This document shows, piece after piece, positions 36,514-46,607 of a stretch of 64,000 nt of DNA (the first letter of the stretch is position 1; each line of letters starts with the position of its first letter). Under the pieces are notes generated by a model. It saw only the letters and a program-made list of their open reading frames with translations. It was not told where the DNA came from and searched no databases. The translations under genes and the position numbers were made by a program. Source of the DNA: Winogradskyella psychrotolerans (GTDB lineage Bacteria; Bacteroidota; Bacteroidia; Flavobacteriales; Flavobacteriaceae); NCBI RefSeq assembly GCF_018860545.1, contig NZ_JAHKPN010000035.1, positions 43,971-107,970 of the forward strand. Direction: 5' to 3'.

Positions 36514-39500
36514 ATGACTTATTTAAACCGCTCCCTCTGCTTATTTATAGGCCTAATTTGTACTATTTCTTTTGCCCAACAAGTTACCGTAGATAATTCA
36601 GTTTCACCACAAGACTTAATTCAAAACACATTAATACAAGGTTGTGTAGAAGTCTCAAATATTAGCTCACCCTCAAATGGCTCTTCTATCGGTATTGGTA
36701 GTTATGGTTACTTTGAACGCGCCTCGTCTGATTTCCCATTTGAAAATGGTATTGTATTAACAACAGGAAACGCTACCTCTGCAGGTAATGGTCAAAATAA
36801 TGACATACTAAACGATGGAGATGGCACGTGGTTAACCGATAGTGATCTCGAAGCCACGTTAGGCATTTCAGGAACCGTAAATGCAACTTCCATAGAATTC
36901 GAATTTATTTCGATATCAAACCAAATACAATTTAACTATATACTAGCTTCCGAAGAATATTTCGGGAATTTCCCTTGTGATTATTCTGATGGTTTTGCTT
37001 TCTTAATTAAAGAAGCTGGTACCTCTGATCCTTATACAAACATTGCTTTAATACCAGGAACATCAACACCAGTAAATACGCAAACGGTTCATGATGAAAT
37101 CGTTGGATTTTGTCCTGCTTCAAACGGAGAGTATTTTGAAGGTTACAATTTAGGAGATACTAATTATAATGGTAGAACTACAGTGCTTTCCGCTACAGCT
37201 TCTATACAACCTAACGTACAATATCAAATTAAATTGGTTATTGCAGATCAAGATGATCAAAATTACGATTCTGCAGTATTTATAGAAGGTAATAGTTTTG
37301 ATGCTTCTGTAGATTTAGGAGAAGATTTCTCTACATGTGCTAGTAGTGTTGAATTAGACGGAAACATCGATAATCCTAATGCTGTGTATTCTTGGTATTT
37401 CAATAACTCACAAATTCCTACGGCAAATGGATCGACCTTAACGGCGTTAGAGTCTGGTAACTATCGTGTAGAAATTCAATTACCACTTGCAGGAAGCTCT
37501 TGTGTTATTCAAGATGATATTGAAGTATCTTTAAGTTCTACACAAACATCTGATCCTATTTCCGATTATCTGCTTTGTGATGATTTAAGTGGTGACGGCA
37601 TAGAGACATTTGATTTATCGACTAAAGACGCAGAAGTTATAGCCTCAGTGCCATCATCTTCATATACAATTTCATATCATTATAATGATACAGATGCTAT
37701 AAATAATAGTAATGCTATTACAAATCCGATTCAAAACACCACGAATCCACAAGTCATTCATGTAAGAATAGAAGATACTGTTAATGGTTGTTTAGCATAT
37801 TCAACATTTAACTTGGTTGTAAATTCATTACCAATCATTTCTAACCCAACAGAACTAGTAGTTTGTAATGAAGGGTCTGCAGACGGTAGAGTAGCTATGG
37901 ATTTAAATGCCTACAAGGATACTGAAATCACCTTATCGCAACCTAATCTGATAGTTAGCTATCACAGTTCTGCTGCCGATGCCACTGCTGGAATTAATGC
38001 TTATGCTATGCCTTATACGAATACTAACGCATCAGAACAAGTATTTGTAAGTGTTAAGAATACAGAAACAGGTTGTATCAGTACGACCACATTAGATATT
38101 AGCGTTATTGAAAGTCCTGTAATTAATACAGAAGTACATTATATAGATGCTTGTGATACCGATTTAGATGGATATGCTAATTTTGATTTAACATCAATTA
38201 TCCCAGAAGTATTAGAAGGTTTAACTGGTGTGACCGTTACGTTCCATACCACTCCAGAAGATGCACTCTCTGGCTTAAATCCTATTGCGGATGATACTAA
38301 CTACGCTAATATCAATATTGAAGAACAACTTATTTATATTAGAGTAGAAAATACAACTTCTGGTTGTGGGTCTATGACACCAATTGAATTACATACCAAC
38401 CTTTTGTTAACCGCAACAAATATTAGAGATATTTCTGTATGTGATGAAGGTGATGATAATACAGAAGATTTCAATTTTGACAATATTGCTGTCGGCATCA
38501 TTAATGAATTACCTGATGTGGAGATTGTATTTTATGAAACTGAAGCAGATAGAGATAATGGAACAAATCCTATTGATCCCTCATCTCCTTATAGCTCTAC
38601 GAGTAATCCACAAACCATTTATATCACTTTAGAAAACCCTACATGTAATGAAGTTGCTGAATTCGATTTGAAACTAAATCCTATAATTCAGTTTGAATCC
38701 ATTGTAAGTTTAACGGTTTGTGACGAAGATCAAGATGGATTTACAACCACCACTTTATCTTCTTTAAACGGTGATGTCACTAATGGAGAAGAAGGATTCG
38801 CTGTCAAATATTTCTTAACCGAACAAGATGCTATTGACAATACCAATCCGCTCCCAAACTCGTATACAAATACAACAAATCCATTTACATTATTTCCAAG
38901 AATTACATTTTCTGAAACGGGTTGTTACGACTATAATTCATTTGAAGTTACCGTTTTACCAGCACCAGAAAGTGAAAAACCAGAAGATATTATAATATGT
39001 GATGCCGATAGAGACGGTTTCTCACCTATTAATTTAAATAATAGTATTCCTAACTCTATTTTGGCAACACCAAACAGAAGTGTTAGTTTTCATAATAGTT
39101 TAGCTGATGCGCGCTCTGATGAAAACGAAATTACCAACATATCTAATTATGCCGCTCAAACAGAAATTGTTTACATGCGTGTTGAGAACAGTACAACCGG
39201 TTGTTATGCTATTGAAGAATTATATATTATTGTAAATACCTTACCTTACGTTGGCGATCTCTCTAACTATGTTCAGCAATATACGTTTTGTGAAGATGTG
39301 ACAGATGGCATTGGTCAATTTGTTTTTGAAAACAAGGATAGTGAAGCTTTAGACGGCCAAACAGGTAAAGAAGTTAGTTACTACCTTAACGCAACTGATG
39401 CTGAAAATAAGATTAACCCTATCGACAAAACAAGTGTTTATGAGAATATTTCTAACCCACAACAAATCCATGTTAGAATAGAAAACCTTACAGACGAATC

Positions 39501-41355
39501 TTGTTATACCACGTCATCTTTTGCTGTTGAAGTCGGTACAAATCCAACATACAATGAGCCTACAAATTGGTTTGTTTGTGATGATATTTCAAACGACGGT
39601 TCAGAGCTTTTTGATTTTTCTAGGGTAGTTGATGAAGTCACTGCAGGCATTCCAGATATACAAACGGTAAAATTCTATACTTCAGAAAGTGATGCTATCA
39701 ATAGCACAAATGAAATACCTCTAGAATTTAGTAACACCGTAAATCCACAACAAATTTTTGTACAGATAGATAATGGTACCATTTGCCAATCTATTACATC
39801 ATTTGTTGTTAACGTAATTGCAGTACCAGATGTCACACTTCCGGAACCAATTATAGCATGTGATGATGACACCGATGGTACGCTTCAATTTGATTTAACA
39901 GTTAAAGAGGCCAACATTACAGATGTTAGACAACAGAATATCATCATTGAATATTTTGCTAATTATGAAGATTCTGAAGCTGGTATAAACTCAATTTCAA
40001 ATCCTGAAAATTATACGAACACTTCAAATCCTCAGACGGTTTATATGAAAGTGACAAATACCGTTTCTAATTGTTACGCGGCACTTCCAATAGAATTAAT
40101 AGTGAACCAACCTCCTATTATTACTGATTTTCAAGAGTTTGAAATTTGTGCTAATGAATTAAACACAGTGGATTTAACTGAAATCAATGAAATAGCAACA
40201 GATAACACTTATAATGTTTTATTTAGTTATTTCTCTACTGAAGCAGATGCCATAGCTAATTCAAATGCCTTAGACACGAATTACACATACCAAAGCAATT
40301 ATGATACGTTATTTGTAAGAACAGAATATAGTACAACGCATTGTTCAACGTACTACGAGTTTCATTTAAAAGTTAATCCGCAACCTGTCGCCAATCAACC
40401 TAACGACTTAGAAGCTTGTGACGATGATTTTGATGGTCTTTTAAATTTTGATTTAGCGCAACAAGACTCCAGCATTTTAGGTGCTCAAAGTCCTGATTTA
40501 TATTCTGTATCATATCACAACACAGAATTACAAGCTAATGAAAACAATGCTGCATTAGAAACGGATTATATGGCTTATGATAGCGAAGTAATCTATGTTC
40601 GTGTAGAAAATAATAATACAGGGTGTTATGCCGTCACTTCGTTTAACGTTATAATAAACCCAATTCCAGTCGTTGATGTTGGAGACCAAGTTATTTGTAT
40701 CGATAATATGCCACTACTCGTTTCGGCTAATACTAATTATGCAACAGATTCTTATTTATGGTCAACTGGCGAAACTACTCCAGAAATTGATATTACAGAA
40801 GTAGGGAATTATTGGGTAACCGTTACTACTGCATCAGGCTGTGAAAACACGAGTTATTTTGGTGTTACGGAATCTGAAACAGCAACTATTGAAACTACGG
40901 AAATTGTAGATTTCTCAGACCCAAACAATATTACAGTAACCATTAGTGGTATTGGTAATTACCTTTACCAATTAGATGATTTTGATCCTCAGGATTCCAA
41001 TGTGTTTCAGAACGTGGCTATGGGCTACCATACGGTTACAATCATAGATTTAAATGGTTGTGCTAATGTAACGAAAGAAGTTTTAGTCGTTGATATCCCT
41101 AAATTCTTTACCCCTAACAACGATGGTGATTTTGATACGTGGCATATTGTAGGAATTGAAACATTACCAGGAACTGTTATTCATATTTTTGATCGCTACG
41201 GAAAACTTATAAAACAATTAACATCTAGTTCTCCTGGATGGGATGGTTATTACAATGGTAAGATACTTCCAACAAGTGACTTTTGGTTTATTGCTGATGT
41301 CAAACGTGGTTCAATAGCGTTTGAAGTTAAAGGTCATTTTACATTAAAACATTAA
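36514..41355 (+). CDS. Giant T9SS type B adhesin-like protein: choice-of-anchor L head, 11-module stalk
   Basis: The 1613-residue protein has a signal peptide ending SFAQQ. A choice-of-anchor L domain follows (about 22-260) with DFPFENGIVLTTG, FNYILASEEYF and DQDDQNYDSAVFIEGNSF. One Ig-like domain (about 265-340) leads into eleven stalk modules of about 94 residues (37545-40665). Most open with C-D-x-D-x-D-G-type loops (CDTDLDG, CDEDQDG, CDADRDG, CDDDTDG, CDDDFDG) and close with NPQ-x-I-Y-V-R-x-E and Gly-Cys. It ends with a PKD-like segment and the sorting domain IPKFFTPNNDGDFDTWH to HFTLKH. It is most like the gene at 51600. Role as an adhesin or gliding-surface protein is inferred from architecture. 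Confidence 0.88.
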   Translation: MTYLNRSLCLFIGLICTISFAQQVTVDNSVSPQDLIQNTLIQGCVEVSNISSPSNGSSIGIGSYGYFERASSDFPFENGIVLTTGNATSAGNGQNNDILNDGDGTWLTDSDLEATLGISGTVNATSIEFEFISISNQIQFNYILASEEYFGNFPCDYSDGFAFLIKEAGTSDPYTNIALIPGTSTPVNTQTVHDEIVGFCPASNGEYFEGYNLGDTNYNGRTTVLSATASIQPNVQYQIKLVIADQDDQNYDSAVFIEGNSFDASVDLGEDFSTCASSVELDGNIDNPNAVYSWYFNNSQIPTANGSTLTALESGNYRVEIQLPLAGSSCVIQDDIEVSLSSTQTSDPISDYLLCDDLSGDGIETFDLSTKDAEVIASVPSSSYTISYHYNDTDAINNSNAITNPIQNTTNPQVIHVRIEDTVNGCLAYSTFNLVVNSLPIISNPTELVVCNEGSADGRVAMDLNAYKDTEITLSQPNLIVSYHSSAADATAGINAYAMPYTNTNASEQVFVSVKNTETGCISTTTLDISVIESPVINTEVHYIDACDTDLDGYANFDLTSIIPEVLEGLTGVTVTFHTTPEDALSGLNPIADDTNYANINIEEQLIYIRVENTTSGCGSMTPIELHTNLLLTATNIRDISVCDEGDDNTEDFNFDNIAVGIINELPDVEIVFYETEADRDNGTNPIDPSSPYSSTSNPQTIYITLENPTCNEVAEFDLKLNPIIQFESIVSLTVCDEDQDGFTTTTLSSLNGDVTNGEEGFAVKYFLTEQDAIDNTNPLPNSYTNTTNPFTLFPRITFSETGCYDYNSFEVTVLPAPESEKPEDIIICDADRDGFSPINLNNSIPNSILATPNRSVSFHNSLADARSDENEITNISNYAAQTEIVYMRVENSTTGCYAIEELYIIVNTLPYVGDLSNYVQQYTFCEDVTDGIGQFVFENKDSEALDGQTGKEVSYYLNATDAENKINPIDKTSVYENISNPQQIHVRIENLTDESCYTTSSFAVEVGTNPTYNEPTNWFVCDDISNDGSELFDFSRVVDEVTAGIPDIQTVKFYTSESDAINSTNEIPLEFSNTVNPQQIFVQIDNGTICQSITSFVVNVIAVPDVTLPEPIIACDDDTDGTLQFDLTVKEANITDVRQQNIIIEYFANYEDSEAGINSISNPENYTNTSNPQTVYMKVTNTVSNCYAALPIELIVNQPPIITDFQEFEICANELNTVDLTEINEIATDNTYNVLFSYFSTEADAIANSNALDTNYTYQSNYDTLFVRTEYSTTHCSTYYEFHLKVNPQPVANQPNDLEACDDDFDGLLNFDLAQQDSSILGAQSPDLYSVSYHNTELQANENNAALETDYMAYDSEVIYVRVENNNTGCYAVTSFNVIINPIPVVDVGDQVICIDNMPLLVSANTNYATDSYLWSTGETTPEIDITEVGNYWVTVTTASGCENTSYFGVTESETATIETTEIVDFSDPNNITVTISGIGNYLYQLDDFDPQDSNVFQNVAMGYHTVTIIDLNGCANVTKEVLVVDIPKFFTPNNDGDFDTWHIVGIETLPGTVIHIFDRYGKLIKQLTSSSPGWDGYYNGKILPTSDFWFIADVKRGSIAFEVKGHFTLKH

Positions 41356-41381
41356 ACTCAATAACCTTAACACATTATAAT

Positions 41382-41412
41382 AATCCCCTTACTTCGCGGT
41401 AAGGGGATTTTT
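41382..41412 (+). terminator. Intrinsic terminator after the first giant gene
   Basis: AATCCCCTTAC (41382-41392) pairs with GTAAGGGGATT (41399-41409) around a six-base loop, followed by T-rich sequence. It isolates the gene at 36514 from the next. Confidence 0.85.
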
Positions 41413-41637
41413 GCTATTTAATAATTTCCGATTGCGTGTGTCTTTTACCATATTTAATTAGAACGGCATAGCTCTCATTCATACGAACATCTACTTTTAG
41501 ATACGCAGTTAAGTTTATGAAGGTAACTTTCAAACGGTTAAATGACGTCTTTTGTACAGATTTACTTGCACTTATATAATTTTCTTTATATTTATCAAAA
41601 AAAATTACACAATTTGCCATTGCTTTGATCCTAACCA

Positions 41638-44600
41638 ATGAAAAAGAAAAGTATAATCTTATTTCTATTACTTTTCGTGTATGTGAATTATTCATTTGCG
41701 CAACAGATTACAACGGACAATACGCAACTTCCTAATGAACTTATTCAAAATTTAGTTAGCAGTGACTGTGTTACCATAGACAACGTATCATCTCCAATAA
41801 ATGGTAGTATAAATAATATCATTAGTTATGGTACCTTTGAGAGAAACACCTCAAACTTCCCGTTTCAAAATGGCATACTATTATCAACGGGTCGTGTAAA
41901 TTCTGCCGGAAACTCCATAAACGCTCAAGATCTAAATGAAGGAAATATAGATTGGGTAACAGATCCTGATATTCTTAATGTACTTGGTATAGACCAAACT
42001 TTAAACGCCACCGCTATTGAATTCGATTTTTCATCTGCAAATAGTTTTGTGTCCTTTAATTATTTATTTGCTTCAGATGAGTATCAACAAGAATTCCCTT
42101 GTAACTTTGAAGATGTCTTCGCTATTTTAATAAAACAAGTAGGCACCACAGATCCTTATGTTAATATTGCGGTAGTTCCAGATACAACAACCGAAATTAG
42201 TACCAATACCATTCACCCAACCATCACCGGATTTTGTGAGTCTCAAAATGAAACCTACTTTAATGGCTATAATAATGGTGATACTAATTTTAATGGCCGT
42301 ACAGAAGTATTAACTGCTAGGACTGATATTATTCCTAATACAACCTACCATATAAAATTAATTATTGCAGATCATATTGATCAACGATTTGATTCTGCCG
42401 TATTTATAGAAGCTGAAGGCTTTGGAAACTCCATAAACCTTGGTCCAGACCAAAGTATCTGTGGTAGCGATCTAACCTTAGATGCTAATATTAATAATCC
42501 GGCTGCAACATATGCTTGGTTTTTAAACGGTAATCCAATTAGTGGAGCTACCAATTCAACATTAGAGGTCACATTATCTGGAACTTATTCCGTTGAAATT
42601 TCGATGCCTTCGGCTAGTGGCAATTGCATCTTAACTGATGCTATAGATATCGAAATTACTCCATACCTAGATGCTGCACCAATTGAAGCAATTGAAATAT
42701 GTGATCCAGTACCAAGTGATGGCCTACATGAATTTGATTTTACAGAAAAAGATGATGAAATCTACGAGTCTTTACCTTCTACAAATTATGTTATAAGTTA
42801 TCACCTTAATGAAGACGACGCTCAAAATAACAGCGATCCTATATTAGGTATTTATGAAAACACAGAACCAGCCGAGACTATTTATGTTCGTATAGAAAGT
42901 TTGACTGGAGATTGTCTTCAAATCGGAAGTTTTGAGATTATAGTCAAAGACTCGCCTAGTGCATTAGAATACAATATAGAGGTCTGCAATGGTTTAACAT
43001 TTGCACAGTCCGACTTAGGTTTACACGCACTTGATTTAGCAGTAGCTGATTACGAGTTTGACACTACAGTGACTTATCACTTAACAGAAGAAGATGCATT
43101 AAATGCTGAAAATGAAATTAATGATTTTCCGGATGTAACCACAGGTATACCTGGATTTTTTGCACGAATAGAAAGCATTTTTTACGATTGTGCCTCAGTT
43201 GCTCCTATTAATTACAATTATGTAGTTTCTCCAGAAGTCGATAGAATCATTATTGACAATTGCCTAGACCCAATGTACAATGAAGTTAGTGGCGGTGAAA
43301 CCTTTGATTATGACAGTTTAGTATATTCTTATGATATATATGACCTCATAGCTTTAATGGAAGCTGAATACCCAGAAGCTGAATTCACTATTAGACTAGA
43401 TATACGAGACCAACCAGATTTCCCAATTCTTCGTTTTTCTAGCCCCGAATTTTGGGTTCCACTTGGCGCAAAATTTCCTGATGAATATTGTTTTAGTTAT
43501 ACAACTGTAATAGTTCATAAAAACCTAGTATACAACCTTTTTCGCAGAGACAAAATTGAATCTGCTTGTGATGACCCTTCAAATGATGGCATAATAGATG
43601 TAGATTTAGCTGCTTTGGCAGAAGATTATAAAAGTGGTTATGACGAAGTTAATATTGATTTTTATCTATCTGAAGAAGATCGTGACAATCAACTCACTCC
43701 GTTAGATCCAACCGCAATAATATCTATGGCTAACGACGAAAGTCTTTATCTACATTCCTCCTATAATAGTTGTAGCTACGATTCTAAGGTAACTTTTAAA
43801 GTGTATCCAATTTATGAAGTAGAGCCTATTTCTATAGAACACTGTGGAAACTTAGATCCTATTACTAATGAAACCCATATTGCCTTAGCTCCTTTAAAAG
43901 ATATCTATACCATAGATATGTCAATAATTGGCGATGTGAATTTTTATTTAAGTTATGAGGATGCTGAAAATCAAGTCAATGAAATTACAGAAAGTTATAA
44001 TGTAGCAGGCAATGAACAACTCTTCTACGTTAGAATCTCTAGTTTACTATGGAACAACAATTTATGCCCAACAATAACAACATTGCAAGTTAGTCTAGGG
44101 AATGCCATTGAAGCCAGTGATCCCAATCCTTTAATTATATGCGACGATGACCAAGATGGAATAGCAACGGTAAACTTAGACCATGTGATTTCAGAGTTGT
44201 CCGATGGAACTGATGATTTAAGCTTTTCATTTTTTGAAACCTACTCCGATGCTACAGCAAATACTAATAGTATTGAAAACTCAAATTCTTATACCACAGA
44301 AAGTAAGGATGTATTTATAAGAGCTGAAATAGCATCCTTAAATTGTTTCACTGTATTTACATATAACATACAAATCTACTCTAATCCCCAGCTCACTGAG
44401 ATTGAAGACTATATATATTGCACATCTGACATACATACTCCTACCGAATTTATTTTTGAGGATAAAGACTTAGAAATTATAAATGGACAACAAGGTATGC
44501 AAGTCCTTTATTATGAAACAGAAAATGACGCTATAAACAATACCAATGCGATAGATAAAACAGTGGCCTATTTGCTAAGTTCTAACCCACAGACCATTTT

Positions 44601-46485
44601 TGTTCGACTTGAAAATGAAGCTCAAAACACTTGTTTTAAAGTCGCACCAATGTACGTTGAAGTTAGGCAAGCTCCACTATTTAATTATCCTTCTGATGTT
44701 TTTGAATGCGACGTGGACAGGACCGGACTTGCAACCACCAATTTACTCGATAAAATCACAGAGATAAACGAAGGAAGTTCAACAGAATTAAGTATTTCAT
44801 TTCACCTCACCCCTTTAAATGCTGAAATAGGAACTAACCCTATCCCTTTAATTTATACGGCCACTAATAATCCACAACTCATATACACACGCATTGAAAA
44901 CACTAATACAGAATGTGTAGAAATAGCAACATTTAATATAAATACCTTATCGCTTCCCGAGGTACAATATAACCAACAACTTGTAGCTTGTGGCAATAAT
45001 GAGAATTACACTCAAGAATGGAACTTAACACAGATTGAGTTAGAGATACTACAAGGACGACAATATAATATTGATTTCACCTATTTTGAAACTGAAGACG
45101 ATTTAAATATGGATCTTAATCCTATTGTAAATCCAGAATCTTATACCAACACATCAAACCCACAAACCTTATATGCTAAAATAACAAATGCATCAACAGG
45201 ATGTTTTGACTCAGTCCCTTTTGAATTAATAACTAATAGTCCTCCAGACATTAATAGGTTTGAAACATTTAATAGCTGTGAAAATGAAGACCACAGCATT
45301 AACCTCTTAGATGTGAATGACGTTTTAATTGACAATACCTATAACGTTATTATCAATTATTTCTCAAATGAAGCCGATGCAGAAGCTAATGAAAACGCCT
45401 TAGATTCAAATTACAGTTATACCAGTACTTCAGAAACACTATATACTAGAGTTGAGTACAGTACAACACATTGCTATATTGTTTATCCATTTCAATTGAT
45501 AATTAATCCGCTTCCTATTGCACATCAGCCAAATGATTTCAGCGTTTGTGATGATGATTTTGATGGCTATGTAGCAATTGATTTAACACAACATGATTCT
45601 TTTATTTTAGAAGATCAGAGTCCAAGCGAATTCATTGTGTCTTATTACACCTCAGAAATAAATGCGATTGATAAAACGTTACCACTAACTTCAGACTACG
45701 TTGCTTATGATAATGAGACTATTTTTGTAAGACTAGAAAATAACATAACAGGCTGTTACGATATTACCGAATTTTCTATTGTGATTCATTCATTACCATA
45801 TACAGATATTGAGGATCAAGTTATTTGTGCAAATGACTTACCATTAGTGGTATCTGCAGACACTAATAATCCTTCCGATAGTTACTTATGGTCAACAGGT
45901 TCAACGTCGGCTTATATTGAAATTAGTACTATTGGATCCTATTCCGTAAGTATAACCAATGAATTTGGATGTGAAAATACCTCAACATTTAGTGTTACTG
46001 AATCAGAATCTGCGACTATTGACGTTGTGGAAACTATAGATTTTTCAGATCCTAACAATATTATTATCACGGTATCTGGAATTGGCAATTATTTGTATCA
46101 ACTAAATGATGGTCCTTTTCAATCCTCAAATGTGTTTAATAATGTGCCTATAGGTTATAATAAGCTGAATATTATAGACCAAAATGGTTGTGCAAATCTG
46201 ACGCGAGATATTTTAGTGATTGATACACCAAAACATATGACTCCCAATAACGATGGAGACTTTGACACATGGCACATTACAGGTGTAGAAACTCTACCTG
46301 GAACAACGGTTCAAATTTTTGATAAATATGGTAAACTACTAACCGTATTAGACCACAATACGCTGGGTTGGGATGGCACATATAACCAAAAGAACATGCC
46401 AGCTGGTGATTATTGGTTTGTGGCAGATGTTATTCAAAATGGAGAACAGTTTCAAATAAAAGGCCATTTTGCTTTAAGGCGCTAG
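41638..46485 (+). CDS. Giant T9SS type B adhesin-like protein, 11-module stalk (paralogue pair, first member)
   Basis: The 1615-residue protein has signal peptide KKKSIILFLLLFVYVNYSFAQQ (hydrophobic core residues 5-17), a choice-of-anchor L head (NFPFQNGILLSTG, FNYLFASDEYQQEFPC, DHIDQRFDSAVFIEAEGF) and an Ig-like domain. Eleven stalk positions follow (42661-45795). Module 3 (about residues 531-640) is atypical: it lacks the D-x-D-x-D-G loop, the NPQ motif and Gly-Cys-Tyr. Modules 6, 8 and 11 have clear acidic loops (CDDDQDG, CDVDRTG, CDDDFDG). The C-terminus is a PKD-like segment and sorting domain (DTPKHMTPNNDGDFDTWH to HFALRR). It matches the next gene module for module. Confidence 0.88.
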   Translation: MKKKSIILFLLLFVYVNYSFAQQITTDNTQLPNELIQNLVSSDCVTIDNVSSPINGSINNIISYGTFERNTSNFPFQNGILLSTGRVNSAGNSINAQDLNEGNIDWVTDPDILNVLGIDQTLNATAIEFDFSSANSFVSFNYLFASDEYQQEFPCNFEDVFAILIKQVGTTDPYVNIAVVPDTTTEISTNTIHPTITGFCESQNETYFNGYNNGDTNFNGRTEVLTARTDIIPNTTYHIKLIIADHIDQRFDSAVFIEAEGFGNSINLGPDQSICGSDLTLDANINNPAATYAWFLNGNPISGATNSTLEVTLSGTYSVEISMPSASGNCILTDAIDIEITPYLDAAPIEAIEICDPVPSDGLHEFDFTEKDDEIYESLPSTNYVISYHLNEDDAQNNSDPILGIYENTEPAETIYVRIESLTGDCLQIGSFEIIVKDSPSALEYNIEVCNGLTFAQSDLGLHALDLAVADYEFDTTVTYHLTEEDALNAENEINDFPDVTTGIPGFFARIESIFYDCASVAPINYNYVVSPEVDRIIIDNCLDPMYNEVSGGETFDYDSLVYSYDIYDLIALMEAEYPEAEFTIRLDIRDQPDFPILRFSSPEFWVPLGAKFPDEYCFSYTTVIVHKNLVYNLFRRDKIESACDDPSNDGIIDVDLAALAEDYKSGYDEVNIDFYLSEEDRDNQLTPLDPTAIISMANDESLYLHSSYNSCSYDSKVTFKVYPIYEVEPISIEHCGNLDPITNETHIALAPLKDIYTIDMSIIGDVNFYLSYEDAENQVNEITESYNVAGNEQLFYVRISSLLWNNNLCPTITTLQVSLGNAIEASDPNPLIICDDDQDGIATVNLDHVISELSDGTDDLSFSFFETYSDATANTNSIENSNSYTTESKDVFIRAEIASLNCFTVFTYNIQIYSNPQLTEIEDYIYCTSDIHTPTEFIFEDKDLEIINGQQGMQVLYYETENDAINNTNAIDKTVAYLLSSNPQTIFVRLENEAQNTCFKVAPMYVEVRQAPLFNYPSDVFECDVDRTGLATTNLLDKITEINEGSSTELSISFHLTPLNAEIGTNPIPLIYTATNNPQLIYTRIENTNTECVEIATFNINTLSLPEVQYNQQLVACGNNENYTQEWNLTQIELEILQGRQYNIDFTYFETEDDLNMDLNPIVNPESYTNTSNPQTLYAKITNASTGCFDSVPFELITNSPPDINRFETFNSCENEDHSINLLDVNDVLIDNTYNVIINYFSNEADAEANENALDSNYSYTSTSETLYTRVEYSTTHCYIVYPFQLIINPLPIAHQPNDFSVCDDDFDGYVAIDLTQHDSFILEDQSPSEFIVSYYTSEINAIDKTLPLTSDYVAYDNETIFVRLENNITGCYDITEFSIVIHSLPYTDIEDQVICANDLPLVVSADTNNPSDSYLWSTGSTSAYIEISTIGSYSVSITNEFGCENTSTFSVTESESATIDVVETIDFSDPNNIIITVSGIGNYLYQLNDGPFQSSNVFNNVPIGYNKLNIIDQNGCANLTRDILVIDTPKHMTPNNDGDFDTWHITGVETLPGTTVQIFDKYGKLLTVLDHNTLGWDGTYNQKNMPAGDYWFVADVIQNGEQFQIKGHFALRR

Positions 46486-46607
46486 TTCATATTACCCATA
46501 CGAAATAGCCCGTTAGTAGCGGCATTTATTCGCTTTACTTTTTTTTTACTACATTTAGGAAAAAAAAGAAAACTTTGTTTTCTGCTATTGCTTGATACTA
46601 TAATGTA

